Shown piece by piece: positions 25,688-34,778 of a stretch of DNA of 64,000 nucleotides. Position 1 is the first letter of the stretch; each line of letters opens with the position of its first letter. Source of the DNA: UBA5189 sp040389445 (GTDB taxonomy: Bacteria; Chloroflexota; Limnocylindria; Limnocylindrales; CSP1-4); NCBI GenBank assembly GCA_040389445.1, contig JAZJZX010000002.1:473699-537698 (forward strand), written 5' to 3'. Both the position numbers and the translations under genes were made by a program. The notes beneath the pieces are model-generated. The model was given only the letters and a program-made list of their open reading frames with translations. It did no database searches and was not told where the DNA came from.

Positions 25688-27267
25688 GGGTCCTCGTCGC
25701 GGAGCAGATCGCGGCCGCCGGCATCGAACGCCTGCGGGCGGTCCACGAAGTCGATGAGCGCTTCGGCCTCGATTCGACATCGCTCAGGGAGATCGTGGGC
25801 GAGTACGACGCGCTGATCGTTCGGAGCCAGATCCAGGCTGATGCCGACGTCATCGCCGCCGGAACGAGGCTCCAGGTGATCGGGCGCGCCGGGGTGGGTG
25901 TGGACAACGTGGACCTGGAGGCGGCGACGCGGGCCGGGATCACCGTCGTGAACGCACCGACCGGAAACACCATCGCGGCCGCGGAACACACGCTCGCGCT
26001 GCTCCTCGGTCTCGCTCGCAAGGTCGCGGCTGCCGATGCCTCCGTCAGGCGCGGCGAATGGAAGCGATCGCAGTTCCAGGGTGTCGAGTTGCGTGGCCGC
26101 ACACTCGGGATCGTGGGACTCGGGAAGATCGGGATGGCGATCGCCGATCGGGCTCGTGCGTTCGAGATGCGCCTCCTCGGCATGGATCCCTATGTCACCG
26201 CCGAACAGGCTGCCCTCCATGGGGTGGAGCTCGTGGACCTCGACACCCTGCTGGGCCAGTCCGACGCGATCACGGTTCACGTACCGCTGACCCGGGCCAC
26301 TCGCGGCCTCATCGGGACAAAGGCGATCGCCCGGTTGCGGCCCGGAGCATTCGTGCTCAATGTCGCTCGTGGCGGCATTGTCGACGAAGCCGCGGTCGCG
26401 GGCGCCCTCCAGTCAGGTCATCTCGGCGGGGCGGGCATCGACGTCTTCGATGCCGAGCCCCCTGCCGGCTCGCCGCTGCTCGGTGCGCCAAACACCCTCC
26501 TGACACCCCATCTGGGTGCCTCGACGGCCGAGGCCCAGATCGCGGTTGCCGAGGAAGTTGCCGATCAGGTGCTCGACGTCCTCGCCGGTCGGGCTGCGCG
26601 CTATGCGGTCAATGCACCGCTGCTCCCGCCCGAGGCCGCCGGCGCCATCGGGCCATATCTGCCGCTGGCCGAGATCCTGGGCCGATTCTTCGGCCAGTTC
26701 GCCGGCGCAGGCGTCCATACCCTGACCCTCGACGTCGCCGGCGAGCCGGCGGCTCATGAGACGGCACCGATCACTGCGGCGCTGCTGCGCGGGCTCCTGG
26801 AGCGGGTGACGACGGAACGGGTCAACCTGGTGAATGCCTCCCTCCTCGCCAGGGCTCGCGGCATCACGGTGATCGAGCGCCGAAGCCCGGATGCCGGGTC
26901 GTTCAGTGCGCTCGTGACCGTCTCGGGCGTGGTGGACGGCCGCACCGTGTCGGTCGGTGGCACGGTCGCCAACGGCGAGCCGCGGATCGTCCTGCTCAAC
27001 GGCTATCGCCTCGACATGGAGCCGACGGACGTGATGCTCGTGACCCACCATCAAGATCAACCCGGCATCATCGGACGGATCGGCGGCCTGCTCGGTGCGG
27101 CCGACGTGAACATTTCCGCGATGCATGTCGCGCGAACCGCGCCCCGCGCGGACGCACTCATGGTCCTGGCCCTCGACGACGACGTTCCCGAGGCCCTCGC
27201 CACCTCCATCCGGGATCACGAGGCCCTCATCGACCTGTGGACGATCCGCCTCGGCAGCGAGCGTTGA
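25684..27267 (+). CDS. serA: D-3-phosphoglycerate dehydrogenase with ACT domain
   Basis: 527 residues, the length of the long (type I) SerA found in mycobacteria. The sequence shows GRAGVGVDNVDLEAATRAG, the Rossmann motif GLGKIGMAIA, NVARGGIVDE with the catalytic Arg, FDAEPP with the Glu, and TPHLGAST with the His. An intervening domain (about 320-450) and a C-terminal ACT domain (about 455-527, HHQDQPGIIGRIGGLLG) follow, which in the family bind serine for feedback control. First step of serine synthesis. It overlaps the aminotransferase gene before it and the phosphatase gene after it by 4 bp each. Confidence 0.95.
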   Translation: MRVLVAEQIAAAGIERLRAVHEVDERFGLDSTSLREIVGEYDALIVRSQIQADADVIAAGTRLQVIGRAGVGVDNVDLEAATRAGITVVNAPTGNTIAAAEHTLALLLGLARKVAAADASVRRGEWKRSQFQGVELRGRTLGIVGLGKIGMAIADRARAFEMRLLGMDPYVTAEQAALHGVELVDLDTLLGQSDAITVHVPLTRATRGLIGTKAIARLRPGAFVLNVARGGIVDEAAVAGALQSGHLGGAGIDVFDAEPPAGSPLLGAPNTLLTPHLGASTAEAQIAVAEEVADQVLDVLAGRAARYAVNAPLLPPEAAGAIGPYLPLAEILGRFFGQFAGAGVHTLTLDVAGEPAAHETAPITAALLRGLLERVTTERVNLVNASLLARARGITVIERRSPDAGSFSALVTVSGVVDGRTVSVGGTVANGEPRIVLLNGYRLDMEPTDVMLVTHHQDQPGIIGRIGGLLGAADVNISAMHVARTAPRADALMVLALDDDVPEALATSIRDHEALIDLWTIRLGSER

Positions 27268-28100
27268 CCGGCCTGCCGAGCGGGCCGGCTCCGCTGATCC
27301 CGGCCGGGCTCAACGCCACGATCGCCATGCTTCGTCACGGCGAATCGGCGTGGGTCGCCGAGGGCCGGTTCCAGGGCCAGGGCGATTCTCCGCTGTCCCC
27401 CGACGGAGTCCACCAGGCGGAGCTCGCGGCGGCGCGCCTTGCCCTGCCCCACGAAGTTCCCGCGCTGCCGGTTCCGACCGGACCGCCAGTCGAAATTCGG
27501 CATTCACCCCTTGCCAGGACGGCGGCCACCGCCGTGGCCGTCGCCGATGCGATGGGCAGGCCGACCGGCTTCGGAGTGACCGTGCCCCTCGTGGCGGATC
27601 CCGGGCTCCTGGAGATAGGACAGGGTCTCTGGGAGGGCCGCCACACGACGGAGATCGAGGCTCGCTGGGGCGACGTGCTGGCCGGCTGGCGGCGCGACCC
27701 GTTGACAATCTGGGCACCCGAGGGCGAGTCGCTGCACGACGTGGACCGACGAGTCCGGACAGCCCTCACCGTTACCCTTGCCGGCCTCGCCGTGAACGGA
27801 AGCGGGTCGTCAAGCCACGGCCCGCAGGTGCTCGGATACGGAGGGGACGCCGGCATCGAACCGTGGATGATCCTGGTGGGCCACGACGGCGTTTTCAAGG
27901 TCACGCTGCTCGCGCTGCTGGGGTTGCCCCTCACCCACTTCTGGTCGTTTCCGTTCGCGCTGTGCGGGATCAGTGTCGTGGAGATCCGTTCCGGCCGGGC
28001 TCGGCTTCGGGCCCACAACCTCACCGGTCATCTGGCCCCGATGGAGACGGCGCGACGTCGGGAACTGGACGCGGCGCGCAGCCGGTCGGGAGCGCTCTAG
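27264..28100 (+). CDS. Histidine-phosphatase (phosphoglycerate mutase-like) protein, candidate phosphoserine phosphatase
   Basis: 278 residues from TTG 27264, which overlaps the serA stop (TTGA); ATG 27327 is a later alternative but would cut the first strand. The RHGES motif supplies the catalytic His, and GHDG supplies the second His; the SPLARTAATA and Glu in EIGQGLWEG complete the active site. Co-transcription with serA and an aminotransferase suggests a PspA-type metal-independent phosphoserine phosphatase, as known in Hydrogenobacter, rather than a mutase. The C-terminal 80 residues contain a Gly/Ser-rich loop. The assignment to serine synthesis is from context. Confidence 0.8.
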   Translation: MTGLPSGPAPLIPAGLNATIAMLRHGESAWVAEGRFQGQGDSPLSPDGVHQAELAAARLALPHEVPALPVPTGPPVEIRHSPLARTAATAVAVADAMGRPTGFGVTVPLVADPGLLEIGQGLWEGRHTTEIEARWGDVLAGWRRDPLTIWAPEGESLHDVDRRVRTALTVTLAGLAVNGSGSSSHGPQVLGYGGDAGIEPWMILVGHDGVFKVTLLALLGLPLTHFWSFPFALCGISVVEIRSGRARLRAHNLTGHLAPMETARRRELDAARSRSGAL

Positions 28101-28146
28101 GGTCGTCACGGTCCCGGGACAGGCCCCGGAACCTGGAGCCCTGCCC

Positions 28147-28217
28147 AATCGGCCGGAGCCGCGCCCCATCGGCCGGAGCCGCGCCCTATCGGCCGGAGCC
28201 GCGCCCTATCGGCCGGG
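28147..28217. repeat. Tandem repeat of a 20-bp unit
   Basis: The unit ggccggagccgcgccctatc is present at 28151-28170 (one mismatch, ccccatc), 28171-28190 and 28191-28210, with partial units at both ends. It lies between the phosphatase and transglutaminase genes and runs over the last codons of the latter (stop at 28206). It may be a slippage product or a transcription end signal for the two convergent genes; no hairpin with a U tract is seen. Confidence 0.8.
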
Positions 28218-30578
28218 CCCCGGTCGGCGCCGGCGAAACGCCAGACGGAGCAATCCGAGGCGCAGCCGTCGATGGGCCTGGGCGACGATCCGCAGGCGAT
28301 CGGTGCTGAGTTCCCGGCGACCGTAGGCAATCTCGACCTTGGCGCGCGCGACGGTAGCCAGTTCAGGTCGAATGGTCGGAACCGCCTCCCCAAGCGTGCC
28401 GGCGAACTCGAAGACCGTCTGCGAAGGACGGGGACCCAGTCCGAACCGGGCTGCCCAGCGCCCCACCGAGCCCCACGCCTGATCCGGATGCATCGGACGC
28501 GGCCCCCTGCGCCACGCGACCGTGGCGAGCGCCGCCCCGCCGATCGCGAGGAGCATGGCAATCACGATGAAGGGCCCGCTCGAGGTGTTGGTGGGGCCGC
28601 CGATCCCGGGAACCACCGGAACCGGTGAGCGACGCCCGGGACCGTTCGCGTCGCCGCTGTCGCCGGGACGATCCGTGACCAGATTGAAGGACGGGCGCGG
28701 CGTCGGCGTCGCCGGTGCGCCCGACGGGATGACGACGGGCTGCCCAACCCCGCCCCCGGTCGGGTCGAAGTCCACCCAGCCGTAGCCCGGGAAGAGGACT
28801 TCGACCCAGGCGTGTGCGCCCGCGTTCCGGACGACCTCGGTCCCATCCGGCTTGCGCTCACCCGGCAGGAACCCCTGGGCAAGTCGGGTGGGAATTCCGG
28901 CTTCGCGGAGCAGGATGGCCATGGTGCTGGCGTAGTACTGGCAATAGCCGGCCCGGATGGTGGCGAAGCACTCGACGGTGGAAAGGCCGCCGCATCGGGC
29001 CTGGATTTCATCCTGGATGTTCGCGTCATAGCGGAAGTTCTTCCCGTCCAGCAGGTAGTTCTGCAGGTTCAGGGCCAGGTCGTATGGATTGTCGGGACTG
29101 TCGGCCCGGACATCGGCCAGGATCTGCCGCGATGCCGGCCCCAGGGCACCATCCGGAACGTCGAGGTAGAGGCGCCGTTCGTCAGCGGTGTAGTCACGAC
29201 TCGCGACGCGCAGGCGATTCTCGGTGATCCCGCCCGGCACGTCGCCGAGCACCGGCACCAGCGCGGTCACGGAATAGCTGGCCGCCCCATCGAATTCAAC
29301 GGTCGCGAACCAGTCCTCGGAGCCCGTGACACGGACCCGCGCCGGCCGGTCCACCCAGAGAATGGTCTGGGGGCTCACCACGAAGTCGCTGGCGAGCGTA
29401 TCCGGGGTGATCTCGACGCGGACCTCGCGCCGCCCCGCGAGGACCGCCGGATCGTCGGCGAACGTCGCCAGCAAGGGCTCCCGGGCGGCCCGTTCGACCG
29501 TCGTGGTCTTGCCCCAGCTCCAGGAGTTCAGGTTGAAGTCGGCATAGGCGCCGATCCGCCACCGAAAGGGCTCCTTCTCGGACGCCGGCAGGCGTGCCAC
29601 GAACGCCGTGCCCTGATCCTGCGTCCAGGCCCCGATGATCGCCGAGGTCTCTCCGAAAACAACGACGCCCGGGTTGCGCGATTCGCCGCCCAGGGGAACG
29701 TACCGCTGCAGCCATTGGGCCACCTGGAAGAGCGTCCCGGGAACCTCCTTCCAGACGCCCTGGAGCGGTGCCGACGAGGCCGTGGCGGTCAGGAACAGGG
29801 ATCCGACGATGGCTGCGCTGATGAAGATGGCGCCGCCCCGCAGGTACAGGCCGGTCACCGCCGTCGGATCCCCGATGCGGCGACGCACCCACGTCGCACC
29901 CTCATCCAGCGCATGCGAGCGAGCAAGGAGCACGAGCGATGCCAGCGAGAACAGCACGATGAGATGCAGCTGGTCGTTGCGCGTCAACGCCATGTTGCCG
30001 AGCAGGAGCAGTCCGGTGACGATCACGGCGTCGAGCGGGCGCCGATGTCCGAAGACGCCATACGCCACGAACTGGCCGGCCGCCCAGACGAGCGCCCCCA
30101 GCGCGATGAAGTAGTGACCGTACTCCGAGGTCAGCGGGAGCCCGAGAAATCCCAGATCCTCCCAGACGCGCCGAACGACCTCGGCGGCCTCGTGGTACCG
30201 AGCCGCCAGGGCGGCCGGGCCGAACCCCTGAACCGCATCGCCGAGGACGATCCCGCCGGCAATGATCGGCAGGACCAGGGCGGCGAAGGCGACACCCAAC
30301 AGGTGCGTGGTCCAGCGACCCCACCCCAGTTTGGCGCCGCCGAAACCGATGGCCACGCCCACCAATCCCATCATCGGCAGGAAGTCCGTGAAGGACCCGA
30401 TCCCGCGAACCCACTTGGCGTCGTCGATCGACCAGGCGACGGTCAGGACCATGAGCCCGACCGCGGCCAGCGTCGCCCAGCCCTCGGCCGGCCCGACCAG
30501 CAGGCGGCGAGCAGGCGAACCGGTCTCGGCACCCATTCCTGCTCCAGGCAGCCTCTCTCGATCCGTCACGGCGCTCAT
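28206..30578 (-). CDS. Transglutaminase-like membrane protein (TgpA/DUF3488 type)
   Basis: 790 residues from ATG 30578 (ATGA overlap with DUF58). Seven to eight membrane spans in the first 270 residues are followed by a beta-rich external region and a transglutaminase core with Cys546 (RAGYCQYYAST), His589 (GAHAWVEV) and Asp603/Asp605 (VDFDPT). A Pro-rich linker, one further membrane span (FIVIAMLLAIGGAALATVAW) and a basic DUF4129-like cytoplasmic tail follow. The MoxR-DUF58-transglutaminase trio is a common conserved operon whose process is not settled; envelope quality control or protein crosslinking is proposed. The 3' end lies in a 20-bp tandem repeat. Confidence 0.88.
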   Translation of the reverse strand: MSAVTDRERLPGAGMGAETGSPARRLLVGPAEGWATLAAVGLMVLTVAWSIDDAKWVRGIGSFTDFLPMMGLVGVAIGFGGAKLGWGRWTTHLLGVAFAALVLPIIAGGIVLGDAVQGFGPAALAARYHEAAEVVRRVWEDLGFLGLPLTSEYGHYFIALGALVWAAGQFVAYGVFGHRRPLDAVIVTGLLLLGNMALTRNDQLHLIVLFSLASLVLLARSHALDEGATWVRRRIGDPTAVTGLYLRGGAIFISAAIVGSLFLTATASSAPLQGVWKEVPGTLFQVAQWLQRYVPLGGESRNPGVVVFGETSAIIGAWTQDQGTAFVARLPASEKEPFRWRIGAYADFNLNSWSWGKTTTVERAAREPLLATFADDPAVLAGRREVRVEITPDTLASDFVVSPQTILWVDRPARVRVTGSEDWFATVEFDGAASYSVTALVPVLGDVPGGITENRLRVASRDYTADERRLYLDVPDGALGPASRQILADVRADSPDNPYDLALNLQNYLLDGKNFRYDANIQDEIQARCGGLSTVECFATIRAGYCQYYASTMAILLREAGIPTRLAQGFLPGERKPDGTEVVRNAGAHAWVEVLFPGYGWVDFDPTGGGVGQPVVIPSGAPATPTPRPSFNLVTDRPGDSGDANGPGRRSPVPVVPGIGGPTNTSSGPFIVIAMLLAIGGAALATVAWRRGPRPMHPDQAWGSVGRWAARFGLGPRPSQTVFEFAGTLGEAVPTIRPELATVARAKVEIAYGRRELSTDRLRIVAQAHRRLRLGLLRLAFRRRRPGPGR

Positions 30579-31834
30579 CCGGCGAGCACCTCCCCGAGAT
30601 CGGCCCCCGGCACCAGCGCATGAACGGCCACGTCGAACTCCGAGAGGGCGTGCCGCAGGGCGCGCACGCGCTGGGCCAGGGTTGCGTCGGCCCCGTCGTC
30701 CGACGGAGCAGGCGGCAGACCGGCGAAACGGCGCGCCTCGTCGTGTGCCCAGTGCTCGAAGGCGGCGACGTCGAACGTCACGGCAACGCACCCGACGCCG
30801 CGCGATCGAAGAGCCGCAAGGGGCCGTACCCAGCCCGGGTCGAGCGATGGCGAAATCACGACCGCCGTCATGCCCCGACGAATCCGCGGGATCGTTGCGA
30901 TGAGCGCCTCAGCGAGCGGCGAGGCGCCGTCCCCGTCCACGGCGGCGAGGAGCTGCATGATCTTGAGTTGCTGCCTCGGCCCACGGTCCGGCTGCAGCTG
31001 CGCCAGGCGGTGGGCGTTGACCGTCAACCCCACCGCCCGATGCTCACGGATCGCCTTGTCGGCAATGGATGCCGCGGCGCGAACGCCGAGCTCGACGGTC
31101 GATTCGTCGCCGGAGCCATGCTGCGGCGCCCGTTCCAGATCGAGAATGATCCATGCGTCCGCCGTCTGCTCCAGCTCGAACTCCTTGACCTGGATCTCCC
31201 CGTGACGAGCCGTCGACTTCCAGTGGATCCGGTTGAAGGCGTCGCCCGGTGCCCAGGGTCGGACGGTGGTTGCCAGGGGCGACGTCTGGAGGGTCCGTTC
31301 GGGCGTCGCGTGGCTCCCGTCCACGTTCGCCGCAGGAAGCTTCCAGAGCGGCAGTGCATCGACCTTCGGGTAGACCACGGCGGTCACACCGGCTCCGACC
31401 GAGGCGGTCGACTCGAACAGGCCGAACGGGTCGCCGGTCCTGATCTGGAGCGGTTCGATCCGGAAATGGCCGCGCCTGGTGAGCGGGGTCCTCACGAGCC
31501 ATGACCGCTCTGTTCGTGCTCCGAGCCCGAGCGCCCGCCCGGGCAGCCCGGCCGGCAGCGAGGTGGCGTTGTGGATCTCCAGCCAGGGCTTCGGGACCCG
31601 GCTCGTGTTGCGAATGGTGTAGGTGACCTTCAGGCGGTCGCCCACGTGCCCGGACAACTGGTTCACGGCGTAACCCGCCTCGAGGTCGGTCAGGCCGAGG
31701 CGTGTCACCACGTACGAGCCGCCGACCACGAAGATCGCGAGGTACACGAGGTAGAACAGGAACGGCAGCCCGGTGGAGAACGCCGCGATCACGAGGATCG
31801 CCGCGATGACGAGGAGCTGCAGTCGACGTAGCAT
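30575..31834 (-). CDS. DUF58 domain (von Willebrand A-like) membrane protein
   Basis: 419 residues. Two close N-terminal membrane spans (about 5-42) are followed by a beta-domain and the DUF58 motif YPKVDALP ... VRPWAPGDAFNRIHWKSTARHGEIQVKEFE, the family signature, then a VWA-like Rossmann region. The MIDAS-like Asp cluster is only partly present (ILDLER). It is the middle gene of moxR-DUF58-transglutaminase, and the stop overlaps the next start as ATGA. A chaperone/assembly partner of the MoxR ATPase by analogy. Confidence 0.88.
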   Translation of the reverse strand: MLRRLQLLVIAAILVIAAFSTGLPFLFYLVYLAIFVVGGSYVVTRLGLTDLEAGYAVNQLSGHVGDRLKVTYTIRNTSRVPKPWLEIHNATSLPAGLPGRALGLGARTERSWLVRTPLTRRGHFRIEPLQIRTGDPFGLFESTASVGAGVTAVVYPKVDALPLWKLPAANVDGSHATPERTLQTSPLATTVRPWAPGDAFNRIHWKSTARHGEIQVKEFELEQTADAWIILDLERAPQHGSGDESTVELGVRAAASIADKAIREHRAVGLTVNAHRLAQLQPDRGPRQQLKIMQLLAAVDGDGASPLAEALIATIPRIRRGMTAVVISPSLDPGWVRPLAALRSRGVGCVAVTFDVAAFEHWAHDEARRFAGLPPAPSDDGADATLAQRVRALRHALSEFDVAVHALVPGADLGEVLAG

Positions 31835-31860
31835 GCCGCGTCTTCCGTTCGTCCTTCGGC

Positions 31861-32868
31861 TCAGGCCTCGGCGCGCAGATGGGGCGTCACTTCGTGCAGG
31901 ATGCCGCGTGCCGCGCCGGATCCCGTGGGCGTCACGCCGTCGACCGGCGTGGTCTCGAGCAGCTCGGCGACCACCTGGCTCGCCTGGATGTCGTGGATCG
32001 ACGAGCTCGTCTTGATGATCAGGCGGTGAGCCAGGGCCGATTCTGCGAGTGCCTTGACGTCGTCCGGCAGCACGTAATCCCGTCCGAGAAGACCGGCGAG
32101 CGCCTGCCCCGACCGGTACAGGGCGATGGATCCGCGGGGCGACGCGCCGAGGTAGACGTCCGGATGGGTTCGGGTACCGCTGACGAGCCGGACGATGTAA
32201 TCGGCCACCGACGGATCGACGTACACCTCGCGCACTGCCGCCTGCAGGCCACGGAGGTCGTCCACCGAGAGGACTTCATCGAGGTCGTCGATGGGGTGGC
32301 TGCGCTTCTGCTCGTCGAGAATCAGGACTTCCTCCACGAGCTGCGGGTAGCCGAGCCGAATTCGAAGCATGAACCGATCGAGCTGGGCCTCCGGCAGTGC
32401 GAACGTCCCCTCGTACTCGATCGGGTTCTGGGTGGCGATGACGAGAAACGGGTCCGGCATCGGCCAGGTCGTGCCGTCGACCGTTGCCTGACGCTCCTCC
32501 ATGCATTCGAGCAGGGACGACTGAGTCTTGGGAGTGGCCCGGTTGATCTCGTCGGCGAGCACCACCTGGCTCATGATGGGCCCGGGGCGAAACTCGAATT
32601 CCTGCGTCCTCTGGTTGTAGATGGACATGCCGGTCACGTCGGATGGGAGCAGATCGGGAGTGAACTGGATCCGCCGGAACGAACAACCGAGGCTCCGCGC
32701 GATGGCCTTGGCCAGGACGGTCTTGCCGGTCCCGGGGACATCCTCGATGAGCAGATGACCGCGACACAACAGCGCGACCAGCGCGAACCGAACCTCGCGG
32801 TGCTTCCCGACGATGACGCGCTCGACGTTGGCGAGCACCTTGTCGCCGGTCTCCTGGATCTTCGTCAT
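31861..32868 (-). CDS. MoxR-family AAA+ ATPase
   Basis: 335 residues from ATG 32868, with GAGGGA 6 nt upstream; longer readings lack a site. Walker A is EDVPGTGKTVLAKA, Walker B is VVLADEINRATPKTQSSLLE, and the sensor region FLVIATQNPIEYEGTFALPEAQLDRFM with the C-terminal lid LGASPRGSIAL is typical of MoxR. First gene of the operon with DUF58 and transglutaminase. MoxR proteins are thought to act as chaperones for VWA-containing partners, here the DUF58 protein. Confidence 0.92.
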   Translation of the reverse strand: MTKIQETGDKVLANVERVIVGKHREVRFALVALLCRGHLLIEDVPGTGKTVLAKAIARSLGCSFRRIQFTPDLLPSDVTGMSIYNQRTQEFEFRPGPIMSQVVLADEINRATPKTQSSLLECMEERQATVDGTTWPMPDPFLVIATQNPIEYEGTFALPEAQLDRFMLRIRLGYPQLVEEVLILDEQKRSHPIDDLDEVLSVDDLRGLQAAVREVYVDPSVADYIVRLVSGTRTHPDVYLGASPRGSIALYRSGQALAGLLGRDYVLPDDVKALAESALAHRLIIKTSSSIHDIQASQVVAELLETTPVDGVTPTGSGAARGILHEVTPHLRAEA

Positions 32869-32968
32869 GCGTATCCCTCGGCTGGGGTTGGGCGCCCGGA
32901 TGTCAACCTGGGGCGCACGGCGTCGCTGGATGGTACGCCGGGGACGCTGGAAAGGTTCCCGAAGTGAC

Positions 32969-33240
32969 GGAATCGCCTTCGAACGGGAGGCTCTCGTCCT
33001 GGCTGCGGCACGAGCCATCACCCTCGACTCCGCGGAAGCGGAGGATCTCGTCCAGACCACCTTCGAGCTCGCGATCCGCCGGGTGCATCAACTCCGTGAT
33101 CCGGGCGCGCTGCGCGCCTCGTTGCTGACCATTCAGACGCACGAGGCATTTCGGGTCGTCCGGCGCCTCCGGCGCACGATCGGCCTGGGGGGTGGGTTGC
33201 TCGAACCGCGCACAGACCCCCGCGGCCGACCGCTCACCGG
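32969..33240 (+). pseudogene. Remnant of an ECF sigma factor (region 2 only)
   Basis: The plus frame from about 32969 reads FEREALVLAAARAI, then AEDLVQTTFELAIRRV and a stretch ending EAFRVVRRLRR. This matches sigma-70 region 2 of extracytoplasmic-function factors (EDLVQ, then an AW-like helix and a terminal basic patch). No region 4 follows, no start codon with a ribosome site precedes it, and the frame runs into the end of the convergent penicillin-binding protein gene. I read it as an eroded gene. It fills the spacer between pbpA and moxR. It could also be chance similarity, since the minus strand here has a long frame too. Confidence 0.45.
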
Positions 33241-34778
33241 CCGGCCCACGACCTCCAGACCGCGAGGAGCTTGCCCGCGATCGGGGCGGCGCGCTCGGCT
33301 CCCCGGCCGCCCTGCTCGACAATGACCGCGATCGCAATCTGCGGATCATCCGCCGGCGCGAAGCCGATGAACCACGAGTTCGGCTCGCCCGTGCCACCGA
33401 GTTCGGCCGTGCCCGACTTGCCCGCCACCGTCATGCCCGAAACCCGCGCCCCGGTCGTGAATTGACGCCCAAGTCGCCCTTCGACCGCCTGCTTCATCGC
33501 CGCCGCGATCTCCCCGGCCAGGTCTGCCGGCAGCACCCGGCGCCAGACCTCTGGATTCACGCTCACCGTGCCGGCCTTCCCGATGAACGCCTGGACCAGA
33601 TGGGGTCGCATGAGGATGCCGTTGTTGGCGATGGTGCTCGCGACCAGCGCCATCTGGAGCGGCGTGACGACCGTTTCCGCCTGACCATACGAGGCATTGG
33701 CGAGTTCGACAGCGTCGGAGAATCCGCCCCCGAACGTCCCGCCCCCGTTGGTGACCTGCGAGGTAGCCGTCCTGATATCGAACGGGATCGGCTCGCCGAA
33801 TCCGAGCTTGGCGGCCCACGAGGCGAGGGCGTCCCCGCCCGTCTGCAGGCCGGCCAGTGCATACCAGATGTTGCAGGAGACCTCGGTCGCTCCGATCAGA
33901 TCGAGCGCAGTCGAGCCGGTGGCTGGGTGGTGTCCATCGCGGACCCGATAGCCACCGACCAGGAGCCCAGCCTTCTCGGCCCCGGGCTGCTCGGGAAACG
34001 TGGTGGCGGCGGTGACCGCACCAGATCCGAGCGCGGCGATGGCCGTCACGATCTTGAACACGGAACCCGGGACGTACCGGCCCTGCGTCGCCCGTGGCAG
34101 GAGGGGCAGGTCGGCGTCCGCCTGCAGTGCCGCGAAGGTGGCGGTCGAAGTCTGGGGGTCTGCGATCGCCGAAGCGTCGAAGATCGGCGTGGAGGCGAGG
34201 ACCAGGACCTCGCCGGTTCGAGGATCCAGCATCACCACGGCTCCGCGGTCGCTCCCGAGCGCCGCGACCGCGGCCTGCTGAAGCTCCGCGGCGAGGGTGG
34301 TGCGGATGGCCTGCGGGTCGGACGGTTCCGTGCGGAACTTCCTGACCAGATCCTGAACCGGATCGGCTGCCGCCACGCCGGTCAGCTGGGCGTCGTAGCT
34401 CCGCTCGAGGCCCGCGCTCCCAAAGGCGCGCGACGCGTACCCGATGACGCCGGAGATCGACCGCGATGAATACTTCCGGTAGGGCTCACCATTGCTGTCC
34501 AGGACCGACCACGCCAGCCGGACCCCGTCCCGGTCGGTGATGTCTCCGCGGGCGACGCGCCGACTCGCCGCGATCACGGCCGCGTCATCCGGCGATGAAG
34601 ACAGGTCGGCGGACCGGATGACCTGCCAGTAGCCGGCGCCTGCCGCAAGGCCCCCGAACGCGAGCGCGAGGGCCAGGGCAACGCGCCCGACCGTCGCTCC
34701 GATCCCGGGATGGCGCGGTCCGGTCCGTGGCGCACTCCCGCGCGCGGTTCCCCCTCGCCCTCCGTCCGGTCTCGTCAT
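33234..34778 (-). CDS. pbpA: Class B penicillin-binding protein (transpeptidase, PbpA type)
   Basis: 514 residues. A single N-terminal membrane span (VALALALAFGGLAAGAGYWQVI) is followed by a dimerisation domain and a transpeptidase with SxxK in PGSVFKIVTA, SxN in VSCNIWYA and KSGTAE. The active-site triad is thus complete. The enzyme crosslinks peptidoglycan. ATG overlaps the rodA/ftsW stop by 4 bp, so the two are coupled; such FtsW/RodA-PBP pairs form glycosyltransferase-transpeptidase complexes. The pair with fhaA and fhaB matches the mycobacterial fhaA-fhaB-pstP-rodA-pbpA-pknA-pknB order, but the phosphatase and kinases are absent. Confidence 0.92.
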   Translation of the reverse strand: MTRPDGGRGGTARGSAPRTGPRHPGIGATVGRVALALALAFGGLAAGAGYWQVIRSADLSSSPDDAAVIAASRRVARGDITDRDGVRLAWSVLDSNGEPYRKYSSRSISGVIGYASRAFGSAGLERSYDAQLTGVAAADPVQDLVRKFRTEPSDPQAIRTTLAAELQQAAVAALGSDRGAVVMLDPRTGEVLVLASTPIFDASAIADPQTSTATFAALQADADLPLLPRATQGRYVPGSVFKIVTAIAALGSGAVTAATTFPEQPGAEKAGLLVGGYRVRDGHHPATGSTALDLIGATEVSCNIWYALAGLQTGGDALASWAAKLGFGEPIPFDIRTATSQVTNGGGTFGGGFSDAVELANASYGQAETVVTPLQMALVASTIANNGILMRPHLVQAFIGKAGTVSVNPEVWRRVLPADLAGEIAAAMKQAVEGRLGRQFTTGARVSGMTVAGKSGTAELGGTGEPNSWFIGFAPADDPQIAIAVIVEQGGRGAERAAPIAGKLLAVWRSWAGR

